Shown: positions 12,441-24,012 of the stretch, one piece after another
Layout: the number at the start of each line of letters is the position of its first letter
How positions within the stretch are numbered: the stretch's first letter is position 1
Assembly: GCF_048544455.1 (NCBI RefSeq)
Contig: NC_133530.1
Span: 16,545,748 to 16,609,747 of the forward strand
DNA length: 64,000 nt
Reading direction: 5' to 3'
Source: Silene latifolia
Taxonomy: Eukaryota > Streptophyta > Magnoliopsida > Caryophyllales > Caryophyllaceae
The notes under the pieces: generated by a model
What the model saw: the letters and a program-made list of their open reading frames with translations, nothing else
What the model was told of the DNA's origin: nothing
Database searches by the model: none
Program-made: the position numbers and the translations under genes

Positions 12441-13082
12441 GGTATTGCTTTTTCACATACGGATTTTACTCTTTCACATACAACTTTTACAGTTTTACCC
12501 TTGACATTTTCTCTCTTTTATTTCTCTCAAAACCCACGGAATACATCTACCAACAATCACCTTGCCCACCACTCACCACCTAAACCACCCTGCCCCACCG
12601 TCCTGCCCTCCTCTCGACACTCCCACCACCACCACGCGTGACCCATCATCCTTCACAGATGAGATTTTACTATGTTGCAAAGGCATTATCCAGCCAAAAG
12701 ATGTCTTCACGCATGCTACAATTAAATATGTTAAAATGAAAATTGCCCAGAAAATATATTTTCGTTCAAGGATTATTCTACCAAACAAGTTTACCAGCAC
12801 TTTTGAATTGAAAATCAAGCCTATGAAAATACAGCCCTAATTGAAAAAAAAATAACAAATCAATTCATCTAAAACAATTTTTGTGTAATTTAGTTAACAA
12901 GAAGGAACATTGCTTGTTTGATATACTAACAAAGATGAGTAATTGAAGTTTTTGGGGAAAAAAATTGATTAGTTGAGAGGAAATGATAAGAGAGAATAAT
13001 TTTTTCAGAAAGGGTAGTTTATGGAAAATTTATGGCAAAATGTATGTGAAAGAGTAAAATGCGTATGTGAAAAAGTAACACC
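12441..13082. mobile_element. Non-autonomous TIR transposon inside a LINE poly(A) tail
   Basis: The two ends are 41 bp inverted repeats with about three mismatches (GGTATTGCTTTTTCACATAC... and its partner ending at 13082). Both sides are A-rich (poly(A) tail), so the target duplication cannot be read cleanly. No transposase; the His/Pro-rich frame inside looks random. Superfamily uncertain, Mutator-like by TIR length. Confidence 0.75.
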
Positions 13083-13947
13083 GAAAAAAGATTTGAAGTT
13101 GAAACTCGGGGCCATCAGGCTTGTGTACCATGTGAAAAGACCATTTCAACTGTTAAATCGATGGTTTAAGTCGCTCAATCAATGAGTTTATGCCTTGATA
13201 GTCTTTCCAAATACTCCGTAACTGTCTATATACTTGGAACGAAGTTTGAGGAGACGCGTATGAAACAATGCAAGGTAAGTGCGATATGAGTGAGCACAAT
13301 ACTTTCATACTCGTGTTAAGGTGAAATTAAACCCCTTAGCACGAGCTAGTTTATGAAGAGAGATTAACTTTGACATAACGCGATAATCAAATGGAACGGC
13401 CTAAAATGAAAAAAAAAACGTATATATTTGAATTCGAACATGTCAATGTCCATCAGGAGCTACAAATGACAAGATGCCTACTCCCCTCCATGGCTCCATT
13501 TTCCCACTTTTGGAAACATAAAGATGGCCAACAGATTGAAGAGATTAAAGCAAAAGGCACAACTAACAACTTGTCTGTACACAAAACAAAATGCAAAATT
13601 ACAAACACCATTTCAGACTAAGCCCTAATGTGATGTTGAATAGACATCACTACTGCTTACGGCGTACCACGCCATTGTACTCTACTGTTCTCAAGCCACT
13701 ATTCGGAGACCATTTCTAGTCGAGATTGATTAAATTAAAGCCTCCCATACCCTGTGACTTGCGGGGGTCATTGAGGACCTTTGGGATAATGTTGTATGTC
13801 GGCTAAGTTAAAGAAATTAGGACATGAACGGTTTTAAAGGTCTATCTATAGCGCAAAAAAAGAGAAATACAGATCTGTAACTCCAGCACAAAGTGTTCCT
13901 TTAGTTGCTTGAATCAATGTATGATAACTTGTGTCTCCCATAACAAT

Positions 13948-16900
13948 TCAGTGTCTCCATTTCTTTGAATGACCGTCTTCCATATATGGTTCCAGAAACC
14001 CAATGAACTGAACAAATAAGAGCTGGTGTGTTAGAAGCATCCTCTAAGAAATAAATCACATCTGGCCGTCTTAAGCTTAAAACAGGTCAAATATCATACC
14101 ACTTGAGCATATAAGACAAATCTTTTGCATTTTCTCATGCATTCGGCTTTTGTCTTATCCCTACTACTTGACCTGTCTTAAGCTTAAGACGGAATTTGTG
14201 AATCACATTTGTATGAGGATGTTCTACTGACAAGACTTCACTCAATTTGTGTGGGGAGTCAACATAATAATCCTCCTGGCACGACTAGACAGTAGACACA
14301 CTATATTAGGCCCAAGACTAGACCCCCCAAATGGGTCATTCCGGTCGAGTAGTACATGTGGGTCGAACCTGGTGGGGTCATTTTGAGTATTTTTGAATTT
14401 GGGATCGGGTCAGGCCATTTCAAGTTCAGGTGTGTATACCTGAACTTTGGGCAGAGAATCAATTATCAGGAATTAATCACAACAAATATACTCCGTAGCT
14501 ATCTTCGTTTTTGAAAAGCAGAGAATCAAGACAGGCAAGGTCATATCAAGCTTAACTGAAGCACTAGTATTTCATGGTGCATAAATGAAAAAAAAAAAGC
14601 AGGATGGAATTACCTTGGTCCCATCGCTGGACCACCGAGCACCATAACCTTCGGGAACACGTATTTCAAAGACGGCACCATGTGGACGGACAATATGCAC
14701 ATTCAACCAATTACAATGATCCAGAATGTGGGTTATCACCTTCATGGCATGCTGGTTTTTACTCGAATCTGAAGGTCATAGCAGAGCTCTCAGTAATCAA
14801 ATTACCCGTTTTGAACTAAAAATTACGGGTTACTGCACAGCAATGCAGCCCAAGAACAAAAGGGGTTTTGTAGCTAGTGACAGCATAGGAATATCTCAAA
14901 CAGCACACACTTTGTAGAATGAACAAGTACGCGCAAAAGGTACTGCATACTGACCGTTTCCTTCTAGTTTACCCCAATACTGGCTGCTGCAACGATTGAC
15001 ATGCTTACTCAATGCCCTGGCACCGTCAGTCAATGAGCAACCTTTAACCTCAAACCAAAAAGGAAAATAATTAGCCCGCTCAATGCCGTGACAATCATAC
15101 AAGGGACAGTAGCAGGGTTTAAATTCTGACAGACTGACAGTCAAAGAAGCTCATTTTACAGATTAGCCGTTACCACGTCTGTGATCAAGACCCCATATTT
15201 AAACCATGCACCCACTCCAATAACGGATTAACACAGATGATGTGAAATTCACATGAGGAAATCTAAATAAGCCATACAATACTCTAATCCGTAACAAGGT
15301 TCACTGTAAAAGAGGTGAAGACGAAAAATAATATATTTTGTAATTCTTCATACATTGGGATTTTGGGGTAACATAAATGAAGACAACAGAGTTGATCTTG
15401 GTGGAGGAAGTGCTTCTGGTGTTGTTCCAATAGTATGCTTAAGGCCGAGAAGACTCTGAATCCCCTTATAACCAAGGCCCTGAATCCGAAAATAATAAGA
15501 CATAGTAATTAAAATTTGCTAATCTTTAGAAAACATGACATTCATTACTGAAAGCTCTTTTCCATAACTAACAAATTTATTCCGAGAACAATGATGTTAT
15601 AGAGACAATTACCGAGTTTAAAATAACATGAAAAACTGAAGGCTCTCTTGCACAATCAACTACATAAAACATCATGCTTTATAACGAATATGAAGTCCGG
15701 AATATAATTAACCTCATAAATCATAAAACTCCGATGTTATTAAATTTATTTAACTGGAATGAGAAAAAAATGCTTCATGATGAATTATTTTAGACGTTTC
15801 ATGCAAAGAAATAATGGGAATGAGGAAATACACGGTATGATTCTATGAATATTCATGGACATATAATGATAAAATCAAAGGAATACAAAGCAGGATATGA
15901 GTAAGTGAAATCACTTACTGCAATAATATCAGATAGTAAGCTGTAAGGCTGAGAAGCGGGTTTGCCAACACAAATTGCAAGGACACCATTCGACTGCTCC
16001 TTTTCCTTGGAGTAGAAATTCCTGTATATTTGTTCACCTGAAAACGACATATCTAATAGTCATATATAAATCCGAAGCACTGGACTTATCTTGAATCCTA
16101 AAGCATCAGCATGTATCGATAAGAGGTACAGACCAAAGTGAAGTGTAGGTAATAAAATGTCCTGTAAAACATTCAATTCAGTAACTAAACTATACCTTCT
16201 TCAATGGTCAGCACACCTGGAAGGACTTTCTCCAAACTTTCAGCTTCCAACATTTTATAAAACGATGCATGCCGGCGGACATCCTAGATGCAATCATTTT
16301 CTTGACAAATTTCTTAGTATGTCCATGCACATAAAATATTGCATAAATACATCACAAGAACACGATTACCTGGACCTCAAGCATCAAGCATTTGTTGAAG
16401 AAAATCAGATCCCCCCATCCAATTCTGAAAAGATATGCCAAATCATGCAGAAAGATTAAGTGGAACTGAGATCATATCATGCAGAAAGATTGGACGGGGA
16501 AAAACAATAAACGGATGGTGACGGTAAAGAGTCATATTATAGAAAAGACCAGGTGTGTGGATGTATACCGGTTATAGTTACCAACAGCACATCGTCCTTC
16601 AACTGTTTTCAGGCCGTCTACACAAAATGTACATTCATATTAAGGTTTGACCATTATAATAGCTTCACATGCCAAAAACAGGAATTAAAGCAAGAACACT
16701 ATGCAGTTCTATAAATTTTGATCAAAGTTTGCGCTCAAACCTTTCAGTTGTGTGAAATATGGCTCCTGAACATGAAGTTCAAACCTTATGCTGTTCAACA
16801 ACTTATTAAAGTAGAAAACAGAAAACATAATTTAGGTTAAACAAATGCAAAAACCCAAGAAAAGTAAAAGAACAAATCGTACGAAAATGCAGTGGACTAA

Positions 16901-17695
16901 ACTTACATTCACCAATTCAAACCCTTTCACTGAGATTAACTCATTCCATTTCTCTTTCAATTCTTTCAATGAATCATCTTCAGACATCGGTGACACCGTC
17001 TCAAACACAGAAACAAACGATCCAGACATAATGCACTGGTGCAAAGCAGAAGCCAAACTCTTGTATAGTGGATACAGTGGCAGTCCTACATAAAATCCCG
17101 AAACATCATATAATTAATTAACCCCCAGATATCAATGTTACTGTTACTCATAAGTCATAACCTAGGTTCAAATTCCGTCAGCATTAAAACTGCCCTAATA
17201 GCTCCCTTTATTCCAAAAAAAGCTAATACTGTATAATCAATGGTATCACGAGTTTAGCGTACTGCGAAAATAAGTTCCGATTTCAAAAATACTCTAGCTA
17301 CTAAACCCACAATTATTCCCAGCCTCTATAAACAGTAAACATATTTCTGATCCAAACATCTAATTGGGCAATCATAAAATCAATCAAAAATCAAACTTGT
17401 AATATAAAGATCAAAACTTTACAATCAATAATTAAAAACAGCAAAGAAAGAAGACTTAATTGAAATTACCAGAAGAAATTGAAGGGGATTCAGATTGAAA
17501 TTGATGAACATCATGATCATGATTAGGGTTTAGAAGGGTAGCACAGAAGTTAGTAGATAAACCAAGGTCAAAATCAAGGGTGCCATTGATGAAAGCTTGA
17601 AGTATAAACTCAAGAAGTTGTTCAATGCAGTCATTCAGTTTAACTGGGTTGATCCCTGGTGATCCTGATGCTATATTCTCTCTTTCTTTTTCCAT
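13948..17695 (-). CDS. ASCH-domain protein, 396 aa, function unknown
   Basis: Eleven exons: 17470-17695, 16907-17085, 16741-16801, 16569-16617, 16370-16424, 16217-16283, 15919-16037, 15354-15479, 14955-15048, 14614-14768, 13948-14007; all phases close. Residues about 139-245 look like an ASCH domain, a fold related to PUA that binds nucleic acid: LLNSIRFELHVQEPYFTQLK, then DGLKTVEGRCAVGNYNR, IGWGDLIFFNKCLMLEVQ and DVRRHASFYKMLEAESLEKV. The C-terminal half, with SLTDGARALSKHVNRCSSQY, HILDHCNWLNVHIVRPHG and a last exon reading FIGFLEPYMEDGHSKKWRH, looks conserved among plants from memory. It is not TRIP4/ASC-1: no zinc finger is seen. An RNA-related role is inference from the fold. A hAT-type element sits 134 bp upstream of the start codon. 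Confidence 0.85.
14066..14192. mobile_element. MITE with near-perfect palindromic ends in ASCH-gene intron 10
   Basis: CCGTCTTAAGCTTAAAACAG at the left and its reverse complement with one mismatch at the right (…CTTAAGCTTAAGACGG) bound 127 bp. No coding. Confidence 0.7.
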
Positions 17696-17829
17696 CTGAT
17701 TCTGTCTTTTCCTCTTTTTCTTATTCCGTTTTTGTAGTTGTTTTTCGACAACGAATCGGTTTTAATTAAGTCGGTTGTTATAAAATATAAGGCCGTCGAA
17801 AGAAAATTAGACGGTTTACTGGTAAAGAC

Positions 17830-18574
17830 TAGGGATGGCAGTCCCACCCTTACCCTGTGGATATCCATCCACCCGAAATTAAATGGGTGGGATATGGATG
17901 ACGAATTTTTTTCGAATTTAGGGTAGGATATGGATATGGGTGAATTTAGGGTGGGATATGGATTATCGTCTCTCACCCGCTTAACCACCCTGTGGATATC
18001 CGAAATTAATTTTTATAATTAATTTTTTATTAAGTTAATAATTATTTAGGTCATTAATGATTTCCCTTCAAAAGTATATTTTTTTTATCAGAAATTTTAC
18101 TTAATTTTAATATCATATTGTTATTTAGGAAAAGTAAAACTTGTATTTATGTGGATATTGTTATTTTCACTAATCAAAGTAACTTACTTTTGTTAGTTTA
18201 ATCAATAATATAATGCGTTGGTGGTTTCTTTGTAGTTGGCGTGGCGTATTTGTATGATCACTTGCTTTGCAAAGACACTTTGTTGTTGGATATATACTAG
18301 GTTGCTATTTGCTAACACATATTGTTACTTGAATTATGTATGCCTTTTAATTTTATCGCCACAATTTTTTTTACGATATATTATCTTTAAATTTTATCTT
18401 TTTGTGAAAATATCCAACGGTACCCGCTCCACCCGCTTCACCCGGTGGATATGGATATGGATGAATGAAAAAATATTAAATGGATGAGGGTGGGATATGG
18501 ATGACCATAAATTAAATGGATATGGATATGGATATGGCTCCACCCCATCCATATCCCACCCATTGCCATCCCTA
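17830..18574. mobile_element. Non-autonomous hAT-type element, 745 bp, TSD GTAAAGAC
   Basis: Ends TAGGGATGGCA and TGCCATCCCTA are inverted repeats, and GTAAAGAC is duplicated exactly at 17822-17829 and 18575-18582. An 8 bp duplication with this end type fits hAT. Both inner ends carry GGATATGGATATGG-type phrases; the middle is AT-rich without transposase. It lies in the promoter of the ASCH-domain gene. Confidence 0.88.
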
Positions 18575-18582
18575 GTAAAGAC

Positions 18583-19089
18583 ACGAGAGGTGGTATTGAT
18601 AAGTGATGGATGACCTGGGTTTGGTATTGTCCAAGAGTCACAAGTTTACTGCAATCACTTGTCCTTGAGAATGCTAGGAATTTTGAACTAACAGTAAGGT
18701 AGTACTCCGTAAGTCGGATTTGTCACGTAACATTCTGCATTCTTGACTGTTTGCTGGATGTCGTATATCAGCAATGATATAGTCGGAAAAAAAAGATAGT
18801 TATAATTTTGTCAAGTAAGGCAATAACATAACCAATGTTACCCGGACTCAAGTACAACTGTACAAGTACTGGAAACGAGTACATATCCAATAGTGGACTC
18901 ACCATGACACAATGTTTCTTGTCAACAATAAGATAGTTATAATTTTGAAATTTTAGTGATTCAGTGTTTCTACAGTGAAATCTAGACATGTTTCAGAAAT
19001 AAGGCATAAACTAGCTAAACTCCAGAGTCCATGTTTCATTCAGTGTCGGACTGTTCAATCTGGTCATTTCCTGCGAATCTATTTCTGTT
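18583..19089. other. Intergenic DNA, nothing recognised
   Basis: No convincing gene, TIR or tandem repeat. Short frames here lack any family match. Confidence 0.4.
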
Positions 19090-19698
19090 TAGATTTTTTT
19101 TCGCATCAGCATGAAAAGGTAACGCTCCCACCAATCTAGCATATAGAGTCCAAAAGTGACATTGTAAAGGAAAATCTTGCGTTGCAGCCAATTCATGATA
19201 TTATCTACACCCAGGAAATGTCAACAGCCAGGCATTAGCGTTGCTAGTTTTTCTCTTACATTACTAACCAAAGCTTCATATTCCGGTCCACATTTTCTCA
19301 TCACCAGAAAAATTAGTAAAGCTTATTACGCTTATCTACATCACTGCAATGCATTCTCTATATCAAATTTACTGACTAGTTGTGATAAATAACTTGATAA
19401 TAACTGCTCCAACCCATCGATGTAAACCCAAAAATGACTGCAATGCATTCTATATTATTATGGGTTGGAGCAGTTATTATCAAGTTATTTAGGGATAACG
19501 ATCACTTTCCAATAATAAAAATTCGGGCGGGTTATCTAGGGATGAATCAATACGAGCTCAAGTCAAGTTTGGGGGTCTGGTTGGGCACCGATAAGGTTAT
19601 TTGGGTCGGGCCATTCTCGTCGGTCAATTTTGCAGGATTACCACGTTCTATAAGTTTTTTTTGCAATTGCTAAATATGTCAGACAGATTATTTTAACA
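19090..19698. repeat. Copy 1 of a direct duplication
   Basis: 19090-19184 and 19531-19698 reappear almost unchanged and joined together at 21929-22190. The extra 346 bp here (19185-19530) is absent from the second copy. Function of the duplicated text unknown. Confidence 0.8.
19387..19490. repeat. Perfect 30 bp inverted repeat with 44 nt spacer
   Basis: The arm at 19387-19416 is the exact reverse complement of 19461-19490 (begins AAATAACTTGATAATAAC). It lies wholly in the 346 bp that copy 2 of the duplication lacks. Confidence 0.85.
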
Positions 19699-19700
19699 AT

Positions 19701-19890
19701 TGGTCTCCCTTGTGACGGGTTACCATTTGTGACGGATATTTTGTGAGATAAAATGGTAGCAAAATGGGTTAGTGGAGAAAGGGGACCACATGAATAGTGT
19801 TGCAGAGAGAGAGAAAAAGTGGAAGACTTTGTGAGGTAAAATGGTATCGTCACTCAAGAGTGACGGATATGTGCCGTCACAAACAAGAAT
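19701..19890. mobile_element. MITE-like element (TTGTGACGG ends)
   Basis: The left side repeats TTGTGACGG and the right side CCGTCACAA in inverted orientation over about 190 bp. Borders are approximate and no clean target duplication is seen. Confidence 0.45.
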
Positions 19891-20635
19891 TTGTGTTCTA
19901 TCTAAGGCAATGAGATAATACTTTGCCAAATATGCATAATGGAGCCGTTGTAGCTCTTTGGCTAGCTGTTGCCTTTGGTGATGGTGAAGCCTTGTAATAA
20001 ATAATGATTTTATGATTTTAAAACAAAATATTAATAAACCTTATAGAGAGTTTTAACAAAATAACTCTAAAATAACCTTAATATTAACCAATATAAATTA
20101 ATAGAATTTAACTATGATAATCCTATATGACAAAAAAATTAATGTGTTAAGTTGCTTTTTGACTATATAGTATAGATAAATAAATTTAGTAGTAGACTAA
20201 AATGTGTAGGAATTAATGTGTGAGTTGTGATGTGTATTTTAATTTAATGCTAAAGCCATGTGGATTTTAATTTAATACTAATGCCATGTGATTTAATTTA
20301 ATGCTTTTATCTAACCTTTTAATTAAATTGTATAGATTAGTAAAACCGAAACAACCTACAAATCTACCAAATCAACCCGCAAATATACCGCATCAACCAC
20401 CCCAAGCGAAATCAAATCCTTTATCTTACTCCCGTCTTTTTTTTTTGTTTCAAATGAGAGCACTATGTCGCGGGTAAGAAACGAACCTCCAACCTCAAAA
20501 TGGGTATTAACCTAAATTAAGTATAAGATAGATCAAATTACTAATATTTTTAAATGGAAGAAGTTTATGGGACGGTATAAGATACAACTTAAAAAGCTAT
20601 GTATATTAAAACTCCCTCCATTTTTTTGACATCGC

Positions 20636-20750
20636 ATTGTATCATGTTGGATCATTCGGAAACAGCCTCTTTGTGTTGCTAACACAAGGGTAAGGCTGCG
20701 GGAGCCATTGAGGCACTGGAGTAATGTTGTTGTTGTTGTATTGTATCATG
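20636..20750 (+). mobile_element. SINE/RTE-type 3' fragment with (TTG)n tail, TSD ATTGTATCATG
   Basis: The 93 bp insert 20647-20739 contains CATTCGGAAACAGCCTCTTT and GGTAAGGCTGCG and ends in TTGTTGTTGTTGT. ATTGTATCATG flanks it on both sides (20636-20646, 20740-20750). The tail type is that of RTE LINEs and the SINEs that depend on them. Confidence 0.75.
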
Positions 20751-20934
20751 TACGTCAATAATCAATATGTATGTACGATAAGTTGATGATCTTAGACAAT
20801 CTAGGATACGTATAACGACGGTTCTTGATGATTTTTTTACTTCATTTATTGTCTTTTTTTTTTCACTCATTTATACCCTTATAATATTGGGTTTTCTAAC
20901 ATGTAGCCCTCCCTTTTCAACATCCCCACTAATA

Positions 20935-21600
20935 CCCCTATACTCTATTAAATAGTCTCAACTGTGACCAATTTTATTTAAGCCGTCAAATGCATCTGTT
21001 AAGTGCTGAGTTGTCACGATGAGTAGGATGTTGACTCTTTATCTTCCCGTTTTGACTGAAAATCAGCCATCTCCATTTTTGCAAAAAAATTTTGCAGTAA
21101 TTTCATTACCTTCTGCCTTATTTGTTGGTATTACCCATAACCCATTTTACTTTCTTCTTTAATAACTCACTCCCATCTTTATTCTTCAATTAAATTGCTC
21201 AACTTTTACTAGATAATAACTCAATGGATTATACCAATCTTCAATACAGTAACATCTAACAAAGTATAGCTTATAACACCATCAACCTACTTTGTAAATT
21301 CTCTTCTTGACACAAAATCAGTTGAAAATTTATGATATAGACAACATTCTATAGTTAAATTAAACCCAAATAATTAAAAGGCAAGATGGGAAAACTCATG
21401 CAAATTATCTACTATATTACAGAAAAAAAAGCTAAAATTAATGCAGCAACAAAATCAGGTAAATACTTATATTCAGGTGCAAATAGGAAAGGTAAATACT
21501 TGTATTTATAGCCCTGTACTCTATTAAATAGTCTCAACCGTGACCAAAATGTTTAAGCCGTCAAATACATCTGTTAAATGCTGAGGTGGTCTATTTTACC
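20935..21600. repeat. Diverged direct repeat, about 68 bp, two copies
   Basis: 20941-21010 and 21523-21590 share CTCTATTAAATAGTCTCAA...AAGCCGTCAAATRCATCTGTTAA. It may mark the remains of one larger repeat. The DNA between is AT-rich with no gene. Confidence 0.55.
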
Positions 21601-21786
21601 AGGTGAGTTGGCTGCTGAGTGTACATGTCATTAAACCCCCATCTGTCTCCTTACCATAACGGATGTATAGACCATTAGGGTTTAATAGAATTTTTTTTTT
21701 ACTTTCACAAAACTAATCCCTCCGTCCCATCATTTATGTACCTTTTTTTTTACTTTCACAAAACTAAACCCTAATGGTTGCCTGCC

Positions 21787-21930
21787 TATAAATACAAGCC
21801 CTGAATTAACATAGACCACGCACTTCTCTTTCAACCATTCTCTTTCAAACCAAAACATGTCCTCTCTTCCAATCGAGCGCCCAAGTAACACGTTTAGCAA
21901 TCATACAGCAACAATGCTGATGATTGTTTA
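21787..21930 (+). pseudogene. Possible orphan promoter and cut-off gene start
   Basis: TATAAATA (about 21787) is followed by a pyrimidine-rich leader and an ATG at 21858 opening a 24-residue frame (begins MSSLPIERPSNTF) that closes just where duplication copy 2 begins at 21929. The layout resembles a gene start whose body was replaced. Protein family unknown. Confidence 0.3.
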
Positions 21931-22190
21931 GATTTTTTTTCGCATCAGCATGAAAAGGTAACGCTCCCACCAATCTAGCATATAGAGTCCAAAAGTGACA
22001 TTGTAAAGGAAAATCTTGCGTTGGCTATCTAGGGATGAATCAATACGAGCTCAAGTCAAGTTTGGGGGTCTGGTTGGGCACCGATAAGGTTATTTGGGTC
22101 GGGCCATTCTCGTCGGTCAATTTTGCAGGATTACCACGTTCTATAAGTTTTTTTTGCAATTACTAAATATGTCAGACAGATTATTTTAAA
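21929..22190. repeat. Copy 2 of the direct duplication
   Basis: Nearly identical to 19090-19184 plus 19531-19698 joined directly. The high identity suggests a recent event. The joint falls near position 22024. Confidence 0.8.
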
Positions 22191-23027
22191 TCGTCAATTT
22201 ATTAATGTACTAGTTGGAAGTGTAGCTTGATTTAGAGTTGGCATAAAATATTGCACGAAAATACACACTATCCCAAGAATTTATTTACCACACAACTTAG
22301 AATATTTCATGAAACAGACAGACGTTGAAGTGAAAATATGAGGCGATAATTATACATTATAGTACGAGTAAAAGAATAAGAAAACTAAAAATTTTCCCAC
22401 CTAAACACTCTTAGTTAGAAATTGGGTCTGCTTTTTTGAGGATATTCTAAACATATATTGGGCCTAATATATAATCAATATATAATATATAGTCAATATA
22501 TGTGTCACAATATCTTATCAAATATCGCAACTGTTCATAATTGGGCCTTATGTATTTTATTCGTTATTATCTCATTTTTCCAATAAATATATTTTAAATT
22601 TCACAAATATTATATTTAAAATCCAATTTTTTTAAAAAACTTTACTCATATTATTGAATTAGTGTACGGTTTTAATGTTTTTTCTTTATATTTGTTACTT
22701 TGTACATTGTAACAAAATTACAAAAATAGTTATATGCTTCTTCGGAGACTTTAAACGCGTGCAAATAATCATAAGTTGTTTCATTTGAAGTAGAATTTTT
22801 TTTAATAAATAACTTATTTGACAAAAATAGTTTTAATTACACGATCAATTTATTCAGAGTAAAAATGTCAAATTTTCTCTATTCTAACTCATAATATTAC
22901 AAACTAACAACTGCAGATTTTAGAATTTTAATTTAAAGTGTATTTAAATACTATTAATTCTAATTGTTATAAGTTCTTTATATATGACAATCTAAAAAAC
23001 CGTGCATTCGCACGGGATACACACTAG
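22191..23027 (+). mobile_element. Helitron-like 3' terminus (CTAG end at 23024-23027)
   Basis: A GC-rich hairpin (CCGTGC-ATTC-GCACGG, 23000-23015) lies 8 nt before CTAG, followed by T. This is the known 3' end of plant Helitrons. The AT-rich DNA to the left is probably its body; the 5' TC end was not found, so the start given is only the last known border. Confidence 0.55.
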
Positions 23028-23520
23028 TTATCATATTAGTGTAGCAAACAAATAATAGGAAAGATTTAGTAGATGTCCAAATATTGATTAAAAAACTACC
23101 ATAAATATTGATTAAAACTACCATATTAGTGTATTTCTTTTGAAAAAAAAAAAAAAATTGCAAGTTGCAGGAATTGAGACCATGACCTTCACTAGGTTCA
23201 CAATTTTTCTAGACTCCGTGTATTACCACTGCACCTACATCAATTTCTTTGTAAATCATGTGCATCAAAATATTCTTATATCTTTCTTTTCTCTAGATGA
23301 GGCCCTACAACGGCTGGGGCCCCGGTTCAGAGAACCGAATTGAACGGCCTCCGGGCCGCCCCTGATAGCCATACTTAATATATCTATCCTACGTTAACTT
23401 GTGCAACAAAAATACAAAATCAGCATCATACAAATCTGCACAGCAAAAGCTTTATTGGGAAAGAACAACATTTAATGAGGGAAAATCAAGAGAAGAGTTA
23501 AGAGCCATGTGTATAGTGCA
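23028..23520. other. Intergenic DNA before the MULE
   Basis: Contains a poly(A) run near 23142-23157 and a GC-rich phrase about 23300-23360 (GGCCTCCGGGCCGCCCC) that looks like part of an unidentified repeat. No supported gene. Confidence 0.35.
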
Positions 23521-23533
23521 TTTTTTTTGGCAT

Positions 23534-23830
23534 AAGAGCATCTCCAATGGTTTGGCTTAGGGACTTGCTTGCAATTTCATAAAATTGCAAGCTAGTAGCT
23601 CAACCATTGGAGTTGGCCATGTAGACTAGCTTTGCCCAAAAAATTTTAAGCTAGTAGCTCCATGGAGCTACTTGTTTAAATGGACCTACAAATGTAATTT
23701 AACCAATAGGAAAATAGTTATCCTATTAATAAAGTTTTAATTTTTTTTCCGGGTTATAAACGTCGCCGACGTTTTATAACTAATCGTCGACATTTTTCAT
23801 AAAAAAGACACTTATACCCTTACTTCTATT
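23534..23830 (+). repeat. Left terminal inverted repeat of the MULE
   Basis: Matches the reverse complement of about 47020-47276 in patches. It includes the terminal GAGCATCT box and the AACGTCG..GACGTTTTATA box that repeats in inverted form on the right. Confidence 0.7.
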
Positions 23831-24012
23831 CTCTCTATCTCCCTCCTCTCTCAACCAAAAAGCACACCCCAAAAGCAACCCGGGATTTCGATTAACCACC
23901 GTTGACGACGAGGACCACCGCACCATCACACCGCCACTGTCACTACCACCCCCACCATCACTGTCGTCGAAACTCTTGCCCACTGTGACACCGAACAAAC
24001 CACCAAATTCGA

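Noticed and set aside
12562-12840. His/Pro/Thr-rich 92-residue frame
   Set aside because: Lies inside a non-autonomous TIR element with biased composition; no start context or relatives.
14604-14917. Plus-strand frames over the ASCH gene
   Set aside because: Antisense of exon 10, which reads cleanly on the minus strand with matching splice sites.
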